The notes beneath the pieces were generated by a model that did not search any database, had not been told where the DNA came from, and was given only the letters and a program-made list of their open reading frames with translations. Both the position numbers and the translations under genes were made by a program. Shown here piece after piece: positions 33,847 to 43,653 of a DNA stretch of 64,000 nucleotides (position 1 is the first letter of the stretch; each line of letters opens with the position of its first letter). Source of the DNA: Carboxylicivirga litoralis (lineage in GTDB: Bacteria; Bacteroidota; Bacteroidia; Bacteroidales; Marinilabiliaceae); the NCBI RefSeq assembly GCF_025499605.1, contig NZ_JAFMVC010000002.1:124001-188000 (forward strand), in the 5' to 3' direction.

Positions 33847-36318
33847 ATGATATATAATGCTGGAGAAAAAACGGCAGTTTCGTGCGGTGAAGTAAAAGTA
33901 AGTTACAATTCATTAAAGCAACACATTGCAACTTACTCAGAGTTGTTAAAAGATTTTTCGGTTAATAGAATGGCCATCTTTTCTGAAAATCAGGTGGGAT
34001 GGATTTATTCATTTTATGCCGGTTGGTATAATCATTCAACAGTTGTGCCCATTGACTTTATGTCGTCGGAAGATGAAGTGGCATATATTTTAAAAGATTG
34101 TTACCCTGAGGTTGTTTTTACATCGAGCGATAAGAAGCCCTTGCTTGAAAAGGCGATTGAACGAGCCGGCATTCAAACAAAGGTGTTCGTTATTGAAGAA
34201 TGTAATGAGTTGCCGCTGGTTAATGCAGAAAGCATTGGTGAGATTAATGATGATAAAGATAAAACAGCAGTTATTATTTATACTTCCGGTACCACGGGAA
34301 GTCCAAAGGGTGTGATGCTGTCGTATGAAAACCTAATGGCCAATGTTGATGCTGTTTCAAACCAGATAAATATTTATACCAAAGATGCAGTGGTGATGAT
34401 GCTATTGCCAATGCATCATATTTTCCCTTTAATGGGAACCATGATTGCGCCGTTATATGTTGGCGGAACCATAGCCGTTTCTCCATCGATGGCTTCTGAG
34501 GATATTATGAAGACTTTGCAGGATAACAAAGTAACCATCATTATTGGAGTGCCTCGTTTATATTCAGCTATTCGAAAAGGAATTAGGACAAAAATAGATA
34601 GTAGCGCTATTGCTAAGGCCTTATTTAATCTGGCCAGTAAAATTAACTCAAGAAGCTTCTCACGCAAAGTTTTTAAATCAGCTCACCAGAAGTTTGGTGG
34701 CGCAGTGGAATATATGGTCTGCGGAGGTGCAGCTCTTGATCCTGAAGTTGGAGGAGATTTTAAAACCCTGGGGTTTGAAGTGTTGGAAGGATTTGGAATG
34801 ACCGAAGCGGCACCAATGATTACCTTTACTCGCCCGGGACGTGTTCGTATCGGCAGTCCAGGAGAAGTATTGCCTAATGCCACTGTTGAGATTCGGGAGG
34901 GTGAAATTGTGGTGAAAGGGCCAAATGTAATGCAGGGTTATTTTAACCGAGCCGAAGAAACCGCTGAAGTGCTAAAAGATGGTTGGTTGTACACCGGTGA
35001 TTTAGGGCGTATGGATGGTGATGGCTATTTGTACATAACAGGTCGCAAGAAAGAGATTATTGTTCTGTCTAACGGTAAAAACATTAATCCATCGGAGATA
35101 GAAGCTAAGATTGAGAATCGTGCAGCCTGTGTGGCTGAGATTGGTATTTATGCCGATCTAGATCAGCTTAAAGCGATTATCGTTCCGAACAAAGCCGATT
35201 TTGTTGGTTTATCACCCGAGCAGGTAGAAGAAAAACTAAAGTGGGAAGTGATTGATGTGTATAACCAGTCAGTTTCACCTTATAAGAAGTTAATGGACTT
35301 TTCGGTGACCGATGCAGAACTGCCGCGCACTCGTTTAGGCAAGCTTCAGCGTTTTAAGTTGGCCGAGTTTGCTTCGAATAAAAATAAGCAGGAGGAACTG
35401 GTTGAGGAAATTACACTGGAGGAATATAAAATTGTAGCTGATTTTATTGCCAATGAGAAGAATTGTAATGTTCGTCCTAAAGATCATATTGAGTATGATT
35501 TGGCGCTCGATTCCTTAGACAAGGTGGGTTTATTGGTGTTTATTCAGTCTACCTTCGGTATTGAGATGGAGGTTGAGCAGTTGGTTGGTTTTTCATCAGT
35601 ATTAGAGTTGAGTGAATATATTGCTGAAAAGCGCACAAAAATGGCAGTTGAGAAAATCAATTGGTCTAAAATTTTGAAGGAGAGAGTTAACCTTCAGTTG
35701 CCACGTACTTGGTTTACAGGTACTGTTTTCTTAAAGATTTCAAAACTGTTTTTCCGTCTTTATTTCCGATTTAAAGGGAAAGGAGCTAATAATATTCCAG
35801 ATGGACCATGTATTATAGCGCCTAACCATCAAAGTTATTTTGATGGCTTGTTTGTGGCTTCATGGTTAAAGAATAAAAGTGTTAGGGAAACGTATTTTTA
35901 TGCTAAAGAGAAGCATGTAAAATCACGTTTCATGAAGTATTTTGCCAATCGTCATCACATTATTGTGATGGATTTAAATAAGGATTTAAAAGAATCGATT
36001 CAGAAGATGGGTGAGGCTTTGAAGAAGAAAAAGAAGCTGATTATTTTCCCGGAAGGAACGCGTTCGTTTGATGGAACATTGGGTGAGTTTAAGAAAACAT
36101 TTGCCATCTTAAGCCGCGAGTTAAATGTGCCAATTGTGCCAGTATCAATCAAAGGAGCTGTCAATGCGTTACCGCGAGGGTCTAAATTTCCACGACCGTT
36201 TAAGAAGGTGAGTGTGGAATTTTTAAAGCCGGTTTACCCGAAAGGAGAATCATACGAAGCTTTGTCTGACATTGTATTTCAGAGTATATCGCTTAATCAG
36301 GAAGTACTTAAAGCATAG
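33847..36318 (+). CDS. Acyl ligase-ACP-acyltransferase fusion
   Basis: An 823-residue three-domain protein. Residues about 10-510 are an AMP-forming acyl-CoA/acyl-ACP synthetase (YTSGTTGSPKG at 145-155, EGFGMTEAAP, YTGDLGRMDGDGYLYITGRKKE). About 525-600 is an acyl-carrier-like domain with the phosphopantetheine serine in LALDSLDKVG (near 555). About 635-823 is a PlsC-type glycerolipid acyltransferase with NHQSYFD (near 660) and FPEGTRSF (near 735). The order suggests that fatty acids are loaded, held and transferred to a lysophospholipid within one chain, similar in concept to E. coli Aas, but with its own carrier domain. Its 3' end overlaps the convergent kinase gene by 11 bp. Confidence 0.9.
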   Translation: MIYNAGEKTAVSCGEVKVSYNSLKQHIATYSELLKDFSVNRMAIFSENQVGWIYSFYAGWYNHSTVVPIDFMSSEDEVAYILKDCYPEVVFTSSDKKPLLEKAIERAGIQTKVFVIEECNELPLVNAESIGEINDDKDKTAVIIYTSGTTGSPKGVMLSYENLMANVDAVSNQINIYTKDAVVMMLLPMHHIFPLMGTMIAPLYVGGTIAVSPSMASEDIMKTLQDNKVTIIIGVPRLYSAIRKGIRTKIDSSAIAKALFNLASKINSRSFSRKVFKSAHQKFGGAVEYMVCGGAALDPEVGGDFKTLGFEVLEGFGMTEAAPMITFTRPGRVRIGSPGEVLPNATVEIREGEIVVKGPNVMQGYFNRAEETAEVLKDGWLYTGDLGRMDGDGYLYITGRKKEIIVLSNGKNINPSEIEAKIENRAACVAEIGIYADLDQLKAIIVPNKADFVGLSPEQVEEKLKWEVIDVYNQSVSPYKKLMDFSVTDAELPRTRLGKLQRFKLAEFASNKNKQEELVEEITLEEYKIVADFIANEKNCNVRPKDHIEYDLALDSLDKVGLLVFIQSTFGIEMEVEQLVGFSSVLELSEYIAEKRTKMAVEKINWSKILKERVNLQLPRTWFTGTVFLKISKLFFRLYFRFKGKGANNIPDGPCIIAPNHQSYFDGLFVASWLKNKSVRETYFYAKEKHVKSRFMKYFANRHHIIVMDLNKDLKESIQKMGEALKKKKKLIIFPEGTRSFDGTLGEFKKTFAILSRELNVPIVPVSIKGAVNALPRGSKFPRPFKKVSVEFLKPVYPKGESYEALSDIVFQSISLNQEVLKA

Positions 36319-37858
36319 TATTTACAGGTAATGAAAAAGTAAATGTAGAGCCTGTACCAACTACAGAATCTACCCATATATCGCCTTTCATTAGTTCAAT
36401 GTATTTTTTACATATTGATAAACCAAGGCCTGTGCCGTTGTGCATCAGGTTGCGGTTTTCAGCCTGTAGAAAACGGTCGAAAATTCTACTAAGGTATTCT
36501 TCAGGAATGCCAATGCCGCTATCTTTTACTGATATTTGAAGCATGCTGTCGATGACCTTATAAGAAACTTCTATTGTGCCATTCTGAGTGAATTTAACGG
36601 CATTATTTATAAGGTTGGTCAATATTTGTCGTAGTTTGGCTTCATCGCAGTTTATAATTAATTCTTCCTCGCTTGCTTCAAACAATAACTGGTTGTGCTG
36701 CAGGCTGGCCGTATGCGAGAAAAATGTCATTAATTCGCGAATTAAATAATTGACATCGAATTGTTTGTAATTGAGTTTGACTTGTCCTGTTTCGATACGT
36801 GAAATCTCAAGAACATCATTGATGATGTTAAGTAACTGATGTCCGCTATTAATAATGATATCCAGGTAAGTGTTATCTTTTCCTTCTTTTGATATATCCG
36901 ATTTAATCAATTCAGCAAAACCAATAATGCCGTTCATTGGTGTTCTGATCTCGTGACTCATGTTGGCTAAAAAAGCCGATTTTAACCGGTCACTTTCTTC
37001 TGCTTTCTCTTTGGCTTCAAGTAGTTCTTTGTTTTTTTGCTTTAGTATGTTTTCAACATTTCTTCTTTCTCGTAAATCTCTGACTATGGTCAGGTAATAA
37101 TTGGCATGTGGTCGTTTCGAGTTCATTTCAATCGGAATTACCTGGCCACCTTTTCCAATTATATCTCGTTCAATAATCACCGATTGTCCTTCGTTAAGCA
37201 GGTCAAATCGCAGAGGTTTTTCTTTCATTTTTGCAGGATCAAAAAGATGTTTGATGTGTTTATTTAAAATATCTTCACTTTGGTATCCTGTCATATTCAA
37301 AAAAGCCTGATTGACCTCGATGACTTCTCCTTTCAGATTTCCTAATAAAATGCCATCTCCTGCGTTCTCAACTACCTCTCGGTATTTTTCTTCACTGTTT
37401 ATGAGTGCTTGTTGTGCCTTTTTGTATTCTGTGATATCCCTGATGGATGTGATTCGAACATTTCGACCTTGATAAATGTAGTTTTGACCATATATTTCAG
37501 CAACAAAGGTAGACCCATCTTTGCGAAGGCCTATAGCTTCGTATTTGTCATCGAATTCGCGTCTGATATTGTGCTTTACCAGCTCTTGTGAAGACTCATC
37601 AAATACATTGGTGGCAACCATGCCAATAATCTCATCATGACTGTAACCAAACATCTTGCACCCACTTTTATTGGCTTCAATGCAGATGGCTTTTTCGGTA
37701 ATAAATATACCTTCACTGGCTGCTTCTGATAAGGCCTTAAACCGTTCTTCACTGTCTTTAATTGCCTGATTATACTCTTTCGAAGCGTTATTAAGAAGAA
37801 TATTCTCAAGTTCTTTGATTCTATTTTCTAGATCTCTGTATGAAGGCTGATGACTCAT
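36308..37858 (-). CDS. Hybrid-free PAS-PAS sensor histidine kinase
   Basis: 516 residues from the ATG at 37858 (a TTG two codons upstream also opens the frame). There is no membrane segment, so it is probably cytoplasmic. Two PAS domains (about 40-150 and 157-265, the first with the GYSHDEIIG turn) precede a coiled coil, the phosphoacceptor box FLANMSHEIRTPMNG (His302) and an ATPase domain (NLINNAVKFT, DSGIGIPEEYLSRIFDRF, GTGLGLSICKK). No receiver domain and no adjacent response regulator; the nearest is at 40099. It overlaps the convergent ligase gene at the 3' end. Confidence 0.9.
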   Translation of the reverse strand: MSHQPSYRDLENRIKELENILLNNASKEYNQAIKDSEERFKALSEAASEGIFITEKAICIEANKSGCKMFGYSHDEIIGMVATNVFDESSQELVKHNIRREFDDKYEAIGLRKDGSTFVAEIYGQNYIYQGRNVRITSIRDITEYKKAQQALINSEEKYREVVENAGDGILLGNLKGEVIEVNQAFLNMTGYQSEDILNKHIKHLFDPAKMKEKPLRFDLLNEGQSVIIERDIIGKGGQVIPIEMNSKRPHANYYLTIVRDLRERRNVENILKQKNKELLEAKEKAEESDRLKSAFLANMSHEIRTPMNGIIGFAELIKSDISKEGKDNTYLDIIINSGHQLLNIINDVLEISRIETGQVKLNYKQFDVNYLIRELMTFFSHTASLQHNQLLFEASEEELIINCDEAKLRQILTNLINNAVKFTQNGTIEVSYKVIDSMLQISVKDSGIGIPEEYLSRIFDRFLQAENRNLMHNGTGLGLSICKKYIELMKGDIWVDSVVGTGSTFTFSLPVNTML

Positions 37859-37949
37859 ATCCAATCCAACTCATGGTTTTATTTCAAGATACTAAAAATG
37901 CAACTAAAAAGGATTCTTTAATTGATGGATTGTGAGAATTGAAGGGGTA

Positions 37950-38495
37950 TTAGGTCAATAAGAAATCAATCTCATCACTTAATGTACCCAATCGTTCTTT
38001 TGTTGGAATCCAATGCCCCTTTTCAATGAGGTGCTTTTTAAGAAGCAGGAAGTAGGTAAAAGGAAATTCGTCTTTTTGCCATTTTTGCTCATAGTTAAGC
38101 AAACCTTCTTTTTTCAATAGAATATCCAACCGATGAACAATGGCATAGTAAAAATCAAGTATGCCAATAGCTGTATCTAACACGACTTTTCCCGATGATT
38201 CATCAAAGAAATCAGCATACTTAATCACTTTAATGTGAACAATGTGCCCATCTTCTGTTGATAATACCCATTTTAAGCCTCCTTCTTCTTCGTACCAATC
38301 CACCCAACTGATATTGTCTTCGCCCCAAATGTGTGAAGGCTCAAACACAAGATTAATCATCCCTTTCAGTAAATCGAATAGTGGGTTACTGTTATTGGTG
38401 AGTTTGAACTGTACCTGCTGACCATTGGCTTCAATTGAACCTTCGACCCGTCCAACGGCAACTAAATTATATGTGAAATAAAAAGGGGTGTTCAT
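37950..38495 (-). CDS. Protein of unknown function
   Basis: 181 residues from the ATG at 38495 (MNTPFYFTYNLVAVGRVEGS), beta-rich in the first half (WVDWYEEEGGLKWVLSTEDGHIVHIKV) and helical in the second (FYYAIVHRLDILLKKEG, FPFTYFLLLKKHLI). No signal peptide or membrane segment. I do not recognise the family. It is not tightly linked to its neighbours. Confidence 0.65.
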   Translation of the reverse strand: MNTPFYFTYNLVAVGRVEGSIEANGQQVQFKLTNNSNPLFDLLKGMINLVFEPSHIWGEDNISWVDWYEEEGGLKWVLSTEDGHIVHIKVIKYADFFDESSGKVVLDTAIGILDFYYAIVHRLDILLKKEGLLNYEQKWQKDEFPFTYFLLLKKHLIEKGHWIPTKERLGTLSDEIDFLLT

Positions 38496-38651
38496 GTCCA
38501 ATCTATTTTCAGGTCAATAATCTGCTTTATTATTGCGCTGGCACTCACAGTCTGGTGTTTATAAAGTCGATTTACTACAATAACGTGCTTAAATATATGA
38601 AACTTGTTGGATAAAAAGATGTCTTCAAGTAATTTTTTGATTGATTACCAG

Positions 38652-40094
38652 TTATTTGATATCATTCAGACTGTATCCCTGGCGGATGAGAGCTTCTGGT
38701 TTCATTAGCTCACTAAGCTTACCACTATCAATCAGTTGTAGTTTTTCATTAGCTTCAAATATGGATATGGTATTGCTTTTCATGTATTTAGCCAGCTTGG
38801 TGGCTTGGTGGTAGCCAATGTATGGAGACAGAGCCGTTGTAACCGATGGGTTAAGATACACGGGATGATTTTTTTCTTTAACAGGTGTTATTAATAATCC
38901 CGATATTAAATGCTTTTTTATGGTTTCATTACATGCAGTGAGTAATTTTAGTGAATCGAGAAGTGCATGACCAATGGATGGCAGGTAGGCATTTAAATCG
39001 AGGCAGCCCTGACCGCATAAGTTAGAAATAAGTTGGTCATTGGCATACACTTTATGCACTGCACTAATCACAAACTCAGGAATAACAGGATTGATTTTAC
39101 CCGGCATGATTGAGCTTCCAACCTGTCGTTGAGGAAGTATCAATTCACGGTTGGCTAATAAATCTGAACCAAGCAGGCGTAAATCGTTAACCATTTTCTC
39201 TAAGTTAACAGCATGTGCTTTTAGTGTGGCATGTACTTCAACAAAACGGTCAAGGTTGGAAGTGGCATCGCCAAGATTCTCGCCACGCGTTATTGGCAAG
39301 CCGGTAAGGTGTTGCAACTCATTTACTACCTGCATTATGAAAAAGCGTGGAATGCTGATGCCTGTACCAATGGCTCCACCGCCGATATTAACTTCTTTAA
39401 TGCGTTCGCTGCACTTTGAAACTCGCCACCAGTCGCGCGATAAGGCATTGTTGTAATTACTAAACAAGCGGTCGTAGGTGCTCGGAACGGCAGCCTGCAT
39501 CTGTGTATAACCTTGGCGTAGTGCGTTACGAAATTCACTTTCTCTTCTTTCAACAGTATGTCTAAGGTTGTTAATAGAGTCTTCGAGCGAATTGAGAAGC
39601 TGCATGGCAGCAACCGTTAAAGCTGTTGGTATTACATCGTTAGTTGACTGAAAAACATTGGCTTGTTCAAATGGGTCGATGCGTCCATAATTGCCGATCG
39701 TATCATTCAAATGCAGTAGTGAAGCATTGGCGATAATCTCATTCACATTCATGTTAATAGACGTTCCTGCACCGCCCTGCACAGCTGGAACAATAAAATG
39801 CTCAAAAAACTCACCTCCACTTACTTTCTGGGAAGTGTAAATTAGAGCATCTATGATTTCATCATCCATAAAACTGATCGGCAGATTTTGAGTGTCATAT
39901 TTTCCGTTAGCTGCTTTTTTAAACTTGCTGTATGTTTGGTAACATGCCAGTTTAACAATTCCAACGGCCTTGTACCACTCAATGAAGAATGGTGTATTGT
40001 CTGGAAAGTTTTCCACAGCCCGAGCCGAATGAATGCCATAAAGGGCATGGTCAGGCACTTGTAGTTCACCTAAAAAATCTGCTTCAGTTCTCAT
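38652..40094 (-). CDS. aspA: Aspartate ammonia-lyase-like enzyme
   Basis: A fumarase/aspartase-superfamily lyase of 480 residues; the presumed reaction is aspartate to fumarate plus ammonia. The signature GSSIMPGKINPVIPE (about 325-339) has the GKxNP form of aspartases and class-II fumarases, and the N-terminal VPDHALYGIHSARAVENF and QGGAGTSINMNVNEIIAN are as in aspartases. It starts 4 bp after the sigma-54 regulator and ends the ppx operon. Aspartase-like genes occur in some [FeFe]-hydrogenase maturation clusters; with hydF 5 kb away this may be one of those rather than the catabolic enzyme. The lyase family is certain, the substrate only likely. Confidence 0.85.
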   Translation of the reverse strand: MRTEADFLGELQVPDHALYGIHSARAVENFPDNTPFFIEWYKAVGIVKLACYQTYSKFKKAANGKYDTQNLPISFMDDEIIDALIYTSQKVSGGEFFEHFIVPAVQGGAGTSINMNVNEIIANASLLHLNDTIGNYGRIDPFEQANVFQSTNDVIPTALTVAAMQLLNSLEDSINNLRHTVERRESEFRNALRQGYTQMQAAVPSTYDRLFSNYNNALSRDWWRVSKCSERIKEVNIGGGAIGTGISIPRFFIMQVVNELQHLTGLPITRGENLGDATSNLDRFVEVHATLKAHAVNLEKMVNDLRLLGSDLLANRELILPQRQVGSSIMPGKINPVIPEFVISAVHKVYANDQLISNLCGQGCLDLNAYLPSIGHALLDSLKLLTACNETIKKHLISGLLITPVKEKNHPVYLNPSVTTALSPYIGYHQATKLAKYMKSNTISIFEANEKLQLIDSGKLSELMKPEALIRQGYSLNDIK

Positions 40095-40098
40095 CTTT

Positions 40099-41262
40099 TT
40101 AATTCATCGGGCGTGCATAAGCCAAAACATCATCTTTGGTGATGGTTTCCTGGCTAAGAATGATTAATCGTTCGATTACATTACGAAATTCGCGTATGTT
40201 ACCTGTCCAATTAATGGCTTTAAGTTCCTCAATGGCATCTTCAGTAAAGGTTTTAACAGGCATGCCCAATTCATCGCAAATGATGTTTTTAAAATGCTCA
40301 GTTAATAATGGGATATCATCTTTACGATCGTTTAAAGCCGGCACATGAATAAGGATAACGCTTAATCTGTGGTATAAATCCTCGCGGAAATTGGTATTGG
40401 CAATCTCTTCCTTTAAGTTTTTGTTGGTGGCCGCTAATACGCGAACGTCCACTTTAATGTCTTTATCACTGCCAACGCGACTAATGATATTTTCCTGTAA
40501 AGCACGTAATACTTTAGCCTGAGCCGGCAGACTCATATCGCCAATTTCATCCAGGAAGATGGTACCTCCGTTAGCTTGCTCAAATTTACCTTTGCGTTGT
40601 TTATGTGCCGAAGTAAAGGCGCCTTTCTCGTGGCCAAATAATTCACTTTCGATGAGCTCCGATGGGATAGCAGCACAATTAACTTCAATAAATGGTTGGC
40701 CGGCTCTGTTGCTTTTTTCGTGTAACCAGCGAGCAACCAATTCTTTACCGGTTCCGTTTTCGCCGGTGATCAATACGCGGGCATCGGTTGGTGCCACTTT
40801 ATCAATCATTTCCTTCACCTTGGCTATTGGCTCTGATTCACCAATCATGTCGTAGGTTTTGCTGACTTTGCGTTTAAGCACCTTTGTTTCGGTAACCAAA
40901 TCTTTCTTTTCGTTAGCATTACGAATAGTGACTAACATGCGATTCAAATCCAACGGTTTTTCGATAAAGTCGTAAGCTCCTTTTTTAATGGCTTCTACTG
41001 CTGTATCAATATTGCCATGCCCCGAAATCATAATCACCGGCGTGTCGGAATTGAGCTCATGAAGCTTGTCCAGAACTTCCATGCCATCCATGTTGGGCAT
41101 CTTTATATCGCACAGTACAATGTCGTACTTACCAGCTTTAAATGTTTCGAGTCCTTGTTCGCCATCTTCAGCTAACTCAACCGTGTGACTCTCGTACTCT
41201 AATATGTCTTTAAGGGTGTTTCTGATACTCCGCTGATCGTCAATCACTAATATTTTTGCCAT
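40099..41262 (-). CDS. Sigma-54 activator-like response regulator lacking an HTH
   Basis: 387 residues. The receiver domain has the phosphoacceptor Asp52 in DIVLCDIKMPNMDG; the AAA+ domain has Walker A GENGTGKE (167-174), the sigma-54 contact loop GAFTSA (214-219) and Walker B GGTIFLDEIGDM. The protein ends at NVIERLIILSQETITKDDVLAYARPMN without a Fis-type DNA-binding domain, so it must act from solution or with a partner. It lies between ppx (9 bp) and the aspartase-like gene (4 bp). The cognate kinase may be the PAS kinase at 36308-37858, but that is a guess. Confidence 0.92.
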   Translation of the reverse strand: MAKILVIDDQRSIRNTLKDILEYESHTVELAEDGEQGLETFKAGKYDIVLCDIKMPNMDGMEVLDKLHELNSDTPVIMISGHGNIDTAVEAIKKGAYDFIEKPLDLNRMLVTIRNANEKKDLVTETKVLKRKVSKTYDMIGESEPIAKVKEMIDKVAPTDARVLITGENGTGKELVARWLHEKSNRAGQPFIEVNCAAIPSELIESELFGHEKGAFTSAHKQRKGKFEQANGGTIFLDEIGDMSLPAQAKVLRALQENIISRVGSDKDIKVDVRVLAATNKNLKEEIANTNFREDLYHRLSVILIHVPALNDRKDDIPLLTEHFKNIICDELGMPVKTFTEDAIEELKAINWTGNIREFRNVIERLIILSQETITKDDVLAYARPMN

Positions 41263-41271
41263 AGTTCTGAG

Positions 41272-42201
41272 TTATAGTTGGTTGTTGATAATTTGCAGAA
41301 TGGTACCTTCTTTCAGCGCGAAGGCACATTGCCATATGTCTTTAATGTTGAATTCTTTAACGATGAAGTTAATAAAAATACTCGCTAATACAATCATTTC
41401 CACCCGGTGTAAATCCATGCGCTTCATTTGTTTTCGTTCACTGGCGGTTGATTTCAGAAAAAGTTCATGCATTTCTTGTGCATATTCAAGTGGGATATGA
41501 TAGCTCATAATTTTTTGCATGTCCAGATGCGGATGATGTTGAACTGCAATCATCGATGAAATGGTATCAAAAGAGCCTGATGAACCTATCAATGTTTGAG
41601 TCGGGTATTTTTCAAGCGCTTCATAAAGCAGTTTCAATTCTTTCTTGATGAATGTTTCAACAGCTTCAATTTCAGATTGCGTAATAGGGTCGGATGGTTG
41701 GAAGCGATCGAGTAAGCGGGCGATACCCAGGTCAAAACTATGTTTCCACAATACACCATCTTTATTGGCGATGATAAATTCATTGGAACCACCACCAATA
41801 TCCAGTATCATCACGCGTTCTTCACCAATGGGAATCACTTGCTTGACACCATCAAATATCAGTTCAGCTTCTTTTTGCCCATCAATAACATTAATGGTCA
41901 ACCCTAATTCATTTTTCACACGTTGAACAAAATCTTGTCCATTTTTGGCACTTCGGATGGCAGCTGTAGCCATGCATACAATTTTATCAACATTGTATTG
42001 CTCAATGGTTTTCAGGTGTGTTTGAAGTGCAGTGATACCACGCTCCATGGCTTCAGGAAGTATTTTGTTATCGTTGATGCCACCTTTACCCAGTTTGGCA
42101 GGGTATTTAGTTTCGAGCAATATGGTGTAACTCTTCTCTGTTTGTTCTGCAATTAACAGGTTAAAAGTGTTAGTGCCTAAATCTATAATAGCTATTCTCA
42201 T
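41272..42201 (-). CDS. ppx: Exopolyphosphatase Ppx/GppA family
   Basis: 309 residues with the two actin-like ATPase motifs: IDLGTNTFNLLIAE (6-19) and DIGGGSNEFIIA (about 139-150), plus ATAAIRSAKNGQDF. It degrades polyphosphate or (p)ppGpp-related guanosine pentaphosphate. It is short because it lacks the C-terminal HD domain of long family members. First gene of an operon with the sigma-54 regulator and the aspartase-like enzyme. Confidence 0.93.
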   Translation of the reverse strand: MRIAIIDLGTNTFNLLIAEQTEKSYTILLETKYPAKLGKGGINDNKILPEAMERGITALQTHLKTIEQYNVDKIVCMATAAIRSAKNGQDFVQRVKNELGLTINVIDGQKEAELIFDGVKQVIPIGEERVMILDIGGGSNEFIIANKDGVLWKHSFDLGIARLLDRFQPSDPITQSEIEAVETFIKKELKLLYEALEKYPTQTLIGSSGSFDTISSMIAVQHHPHLDMQKIMSYHIPLEYAQEMHELFLKSTASERKQMKRMDLHRVEMIVLASIFINFIVKEFNIKDIWQCAFALKEGTILQIINNQL

Positions 42202-42235
42202 AAATCGTCTTTAAAATCGAAGGACTAAATTACAT

Positions 42236-42282
42236 AAATAAAAAGAGGTTGCTTCAAAGCTAATGAAACAACCTCTTCTTTT
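42236..42282 (-). terminator. Terminator between the ABC operon and ppx
   Basis: On the minus strand AAGAGGTTG (42277-42269) pairs with CAACCTCTT (42251-42243) over 9 bp, followed by TTTTTATT. It lies 15 nt after the permease stop. Confidence 0.85.
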
Positions 42283-42297
42283 ATGCTGTAGAGGGCT

Positions 42298-43647
42298 CTA
42301 TTTGCCTGAGTAACGGAACCATTTCCAAAGTTCTTTGTAGGATACTTTTTTACCGTACATCAGGATACCTGTGCGATAAATGCGACCGGCAAACCAAGTG
42401 GTGAATACAAACGTTCCGATTAAGATAAACATCGAAAGCGCAATTTGCCACATTGGTGGTTGGAATGGAATACGCGCCATCATGACAACAGGCGATGTGA
42501 ACGGAATCATCGAAAACCAGAAGGCTAAATCTCCTGTTGGATTGCGGAATGCAGCCATGGCCACGTAAATGGATAAAATAAGCGGCATCATCACGGGCAT
42601 CACAAATTGCTGACTATCTGCTTCGTTATCTAACGCTGCTCCCAGTGCTGCAAACAAACTGGCATATAATAAATAACCGCCTAAGAAATAGAAAACGAAT
42701 AATACCAGACTGCCAATCAAATCAAGCGATAATACCTTATCTAAGATATTGGTAAAGCCTTCAGCAAACTCTGACATTTCTGCGCTATCCATTTGCTGAC
42801 CGTTCATGGAGCTAACCATTTCAATCTGGTTCGTGTCTCCAACTGTAGAAGCACCTCCTGTGAAGATGCTGTGCATCACACCAACAATAGATACAGTTAA
42901 GATGACCCAAAGTAAAAATTGCGTTAAGGCCACTAATGCAATACCAATGATTTTACCCATCATAAGTTGGAAGGGCTTAACGGATGATACAATCACTTCT
43001 ACAATGCGGTTTACTTTTTCTTCCATCACCCCGCGCATTACTTGCATGCCGTAAACCAAAACAAACATGTAAATCATCATGGCAAAAATGATGGCAGCGA
43101 TCATCACTAATTCGGTAGAACTTTCTTTTTCAGAGCCATCTTCACCCAGCTTAATGGTTTTTACCTTAACGCGAACCGCATTGATATCTTTGATAATACC
43201 ATCCAGTCCTTCAATTTCATAACTGGCCAGCTTTTCATTTTCAAGATGTTTTTCCAGGCTTCGTGCGATGTGTTCTTTCACATCAATGGTGATTTGTGTT
43301 TCAGAGTAGATCTTAACAGCATCAGGATGTTCCAATAAATCATCTTCTATAATCAGATAAGCATCGAAGCCTTGGTTTTGATAATCCTGAGCAATGTTCT
43401 CTGAGGCCTGCTGGTCGAGCCAGCTAAATTTTAAATACTCTGTGCTATTAATTCGTTCGTTGTATTTTCCTGTTTCGTCAATAACGGCAATACTTTTTTC
43501 GTCGGTATCTTCCATTGAAGCAAACCAGCCTGGTAACACCATCATGGCAGCAAACAGGATTGGACCAATGATGGTCATCACGATAAAGCTTTTTTTCTTA
43601 ACTCGTGTGGTATATTCACGTTGTATAATCAGTGAAATCTTACTCAT
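42298..43647 (-). CDS. ABC transporter permease, NatB-like
   Basis: 449 residues. An N-terminal membrane segment (about 22-42) precedes a large extracytoplasmic domain (about 45-175), then about five membrane segments (IIFAMMIYMFVLVYGM, LLWVILTVSIVGVMH, LVLFVFYFLGGYLL, VMPVMMPLILSIYVAMAAF, LSMFILIGTFVFTTW). This is the ABC-2 arrangement of NatB-type exporters, which pump Na+ or drugs. It follows its ATPase by 6 bp and is the end of that operon. The substrate cannot be told. Confidence 0.9.
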   Translation of the reverse strand: MSKISLIIQREYTTRVKKKSFIVMTIIGPILFAAMMVLPGWFASMEDTDEKSIAVIDETGKYNERINSTEYLKFSWLDQQASENIAQDYQNQGFDAYLIIEDDLLEHPDAVKIYSETQITIDVKEHIARSLEKHLENEKLASYEIEGLDGIIKDINAVRVKVKTIKLGEDGSEKESSTELVMIAAIIFAMMIYMFVLVYGMQVMRGVMEEKVNRIVEVIVSSVKPFQLMMGKIIGIALVALTQFLLWVILTVSIVGVMHSIFTGGASTVGDTNQIEMVSSMNGQQMDSAEMSEFAEGFTNILDKVLSLDLIGSLVLFVFYFLGGYLLYASLFAALGAALDNEADSQQFVMPVMMPLILSIYVAMAAFRNPTGDLAFWFSMIPFTSPVVMMARIPFQPPMWQIALSMFILIGTFVFTTWFAGRIYRTGILMYGKKVSYKELWKWFRYSGK

Positions 43648-43653
43648 GGCGGA

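Noticed and set aside
36308-36318. Frameshift or gene fusion at the ligase/kinase junction
   Set aside because: The genes are convergent and overlap only by 11 bp at their stop codons.
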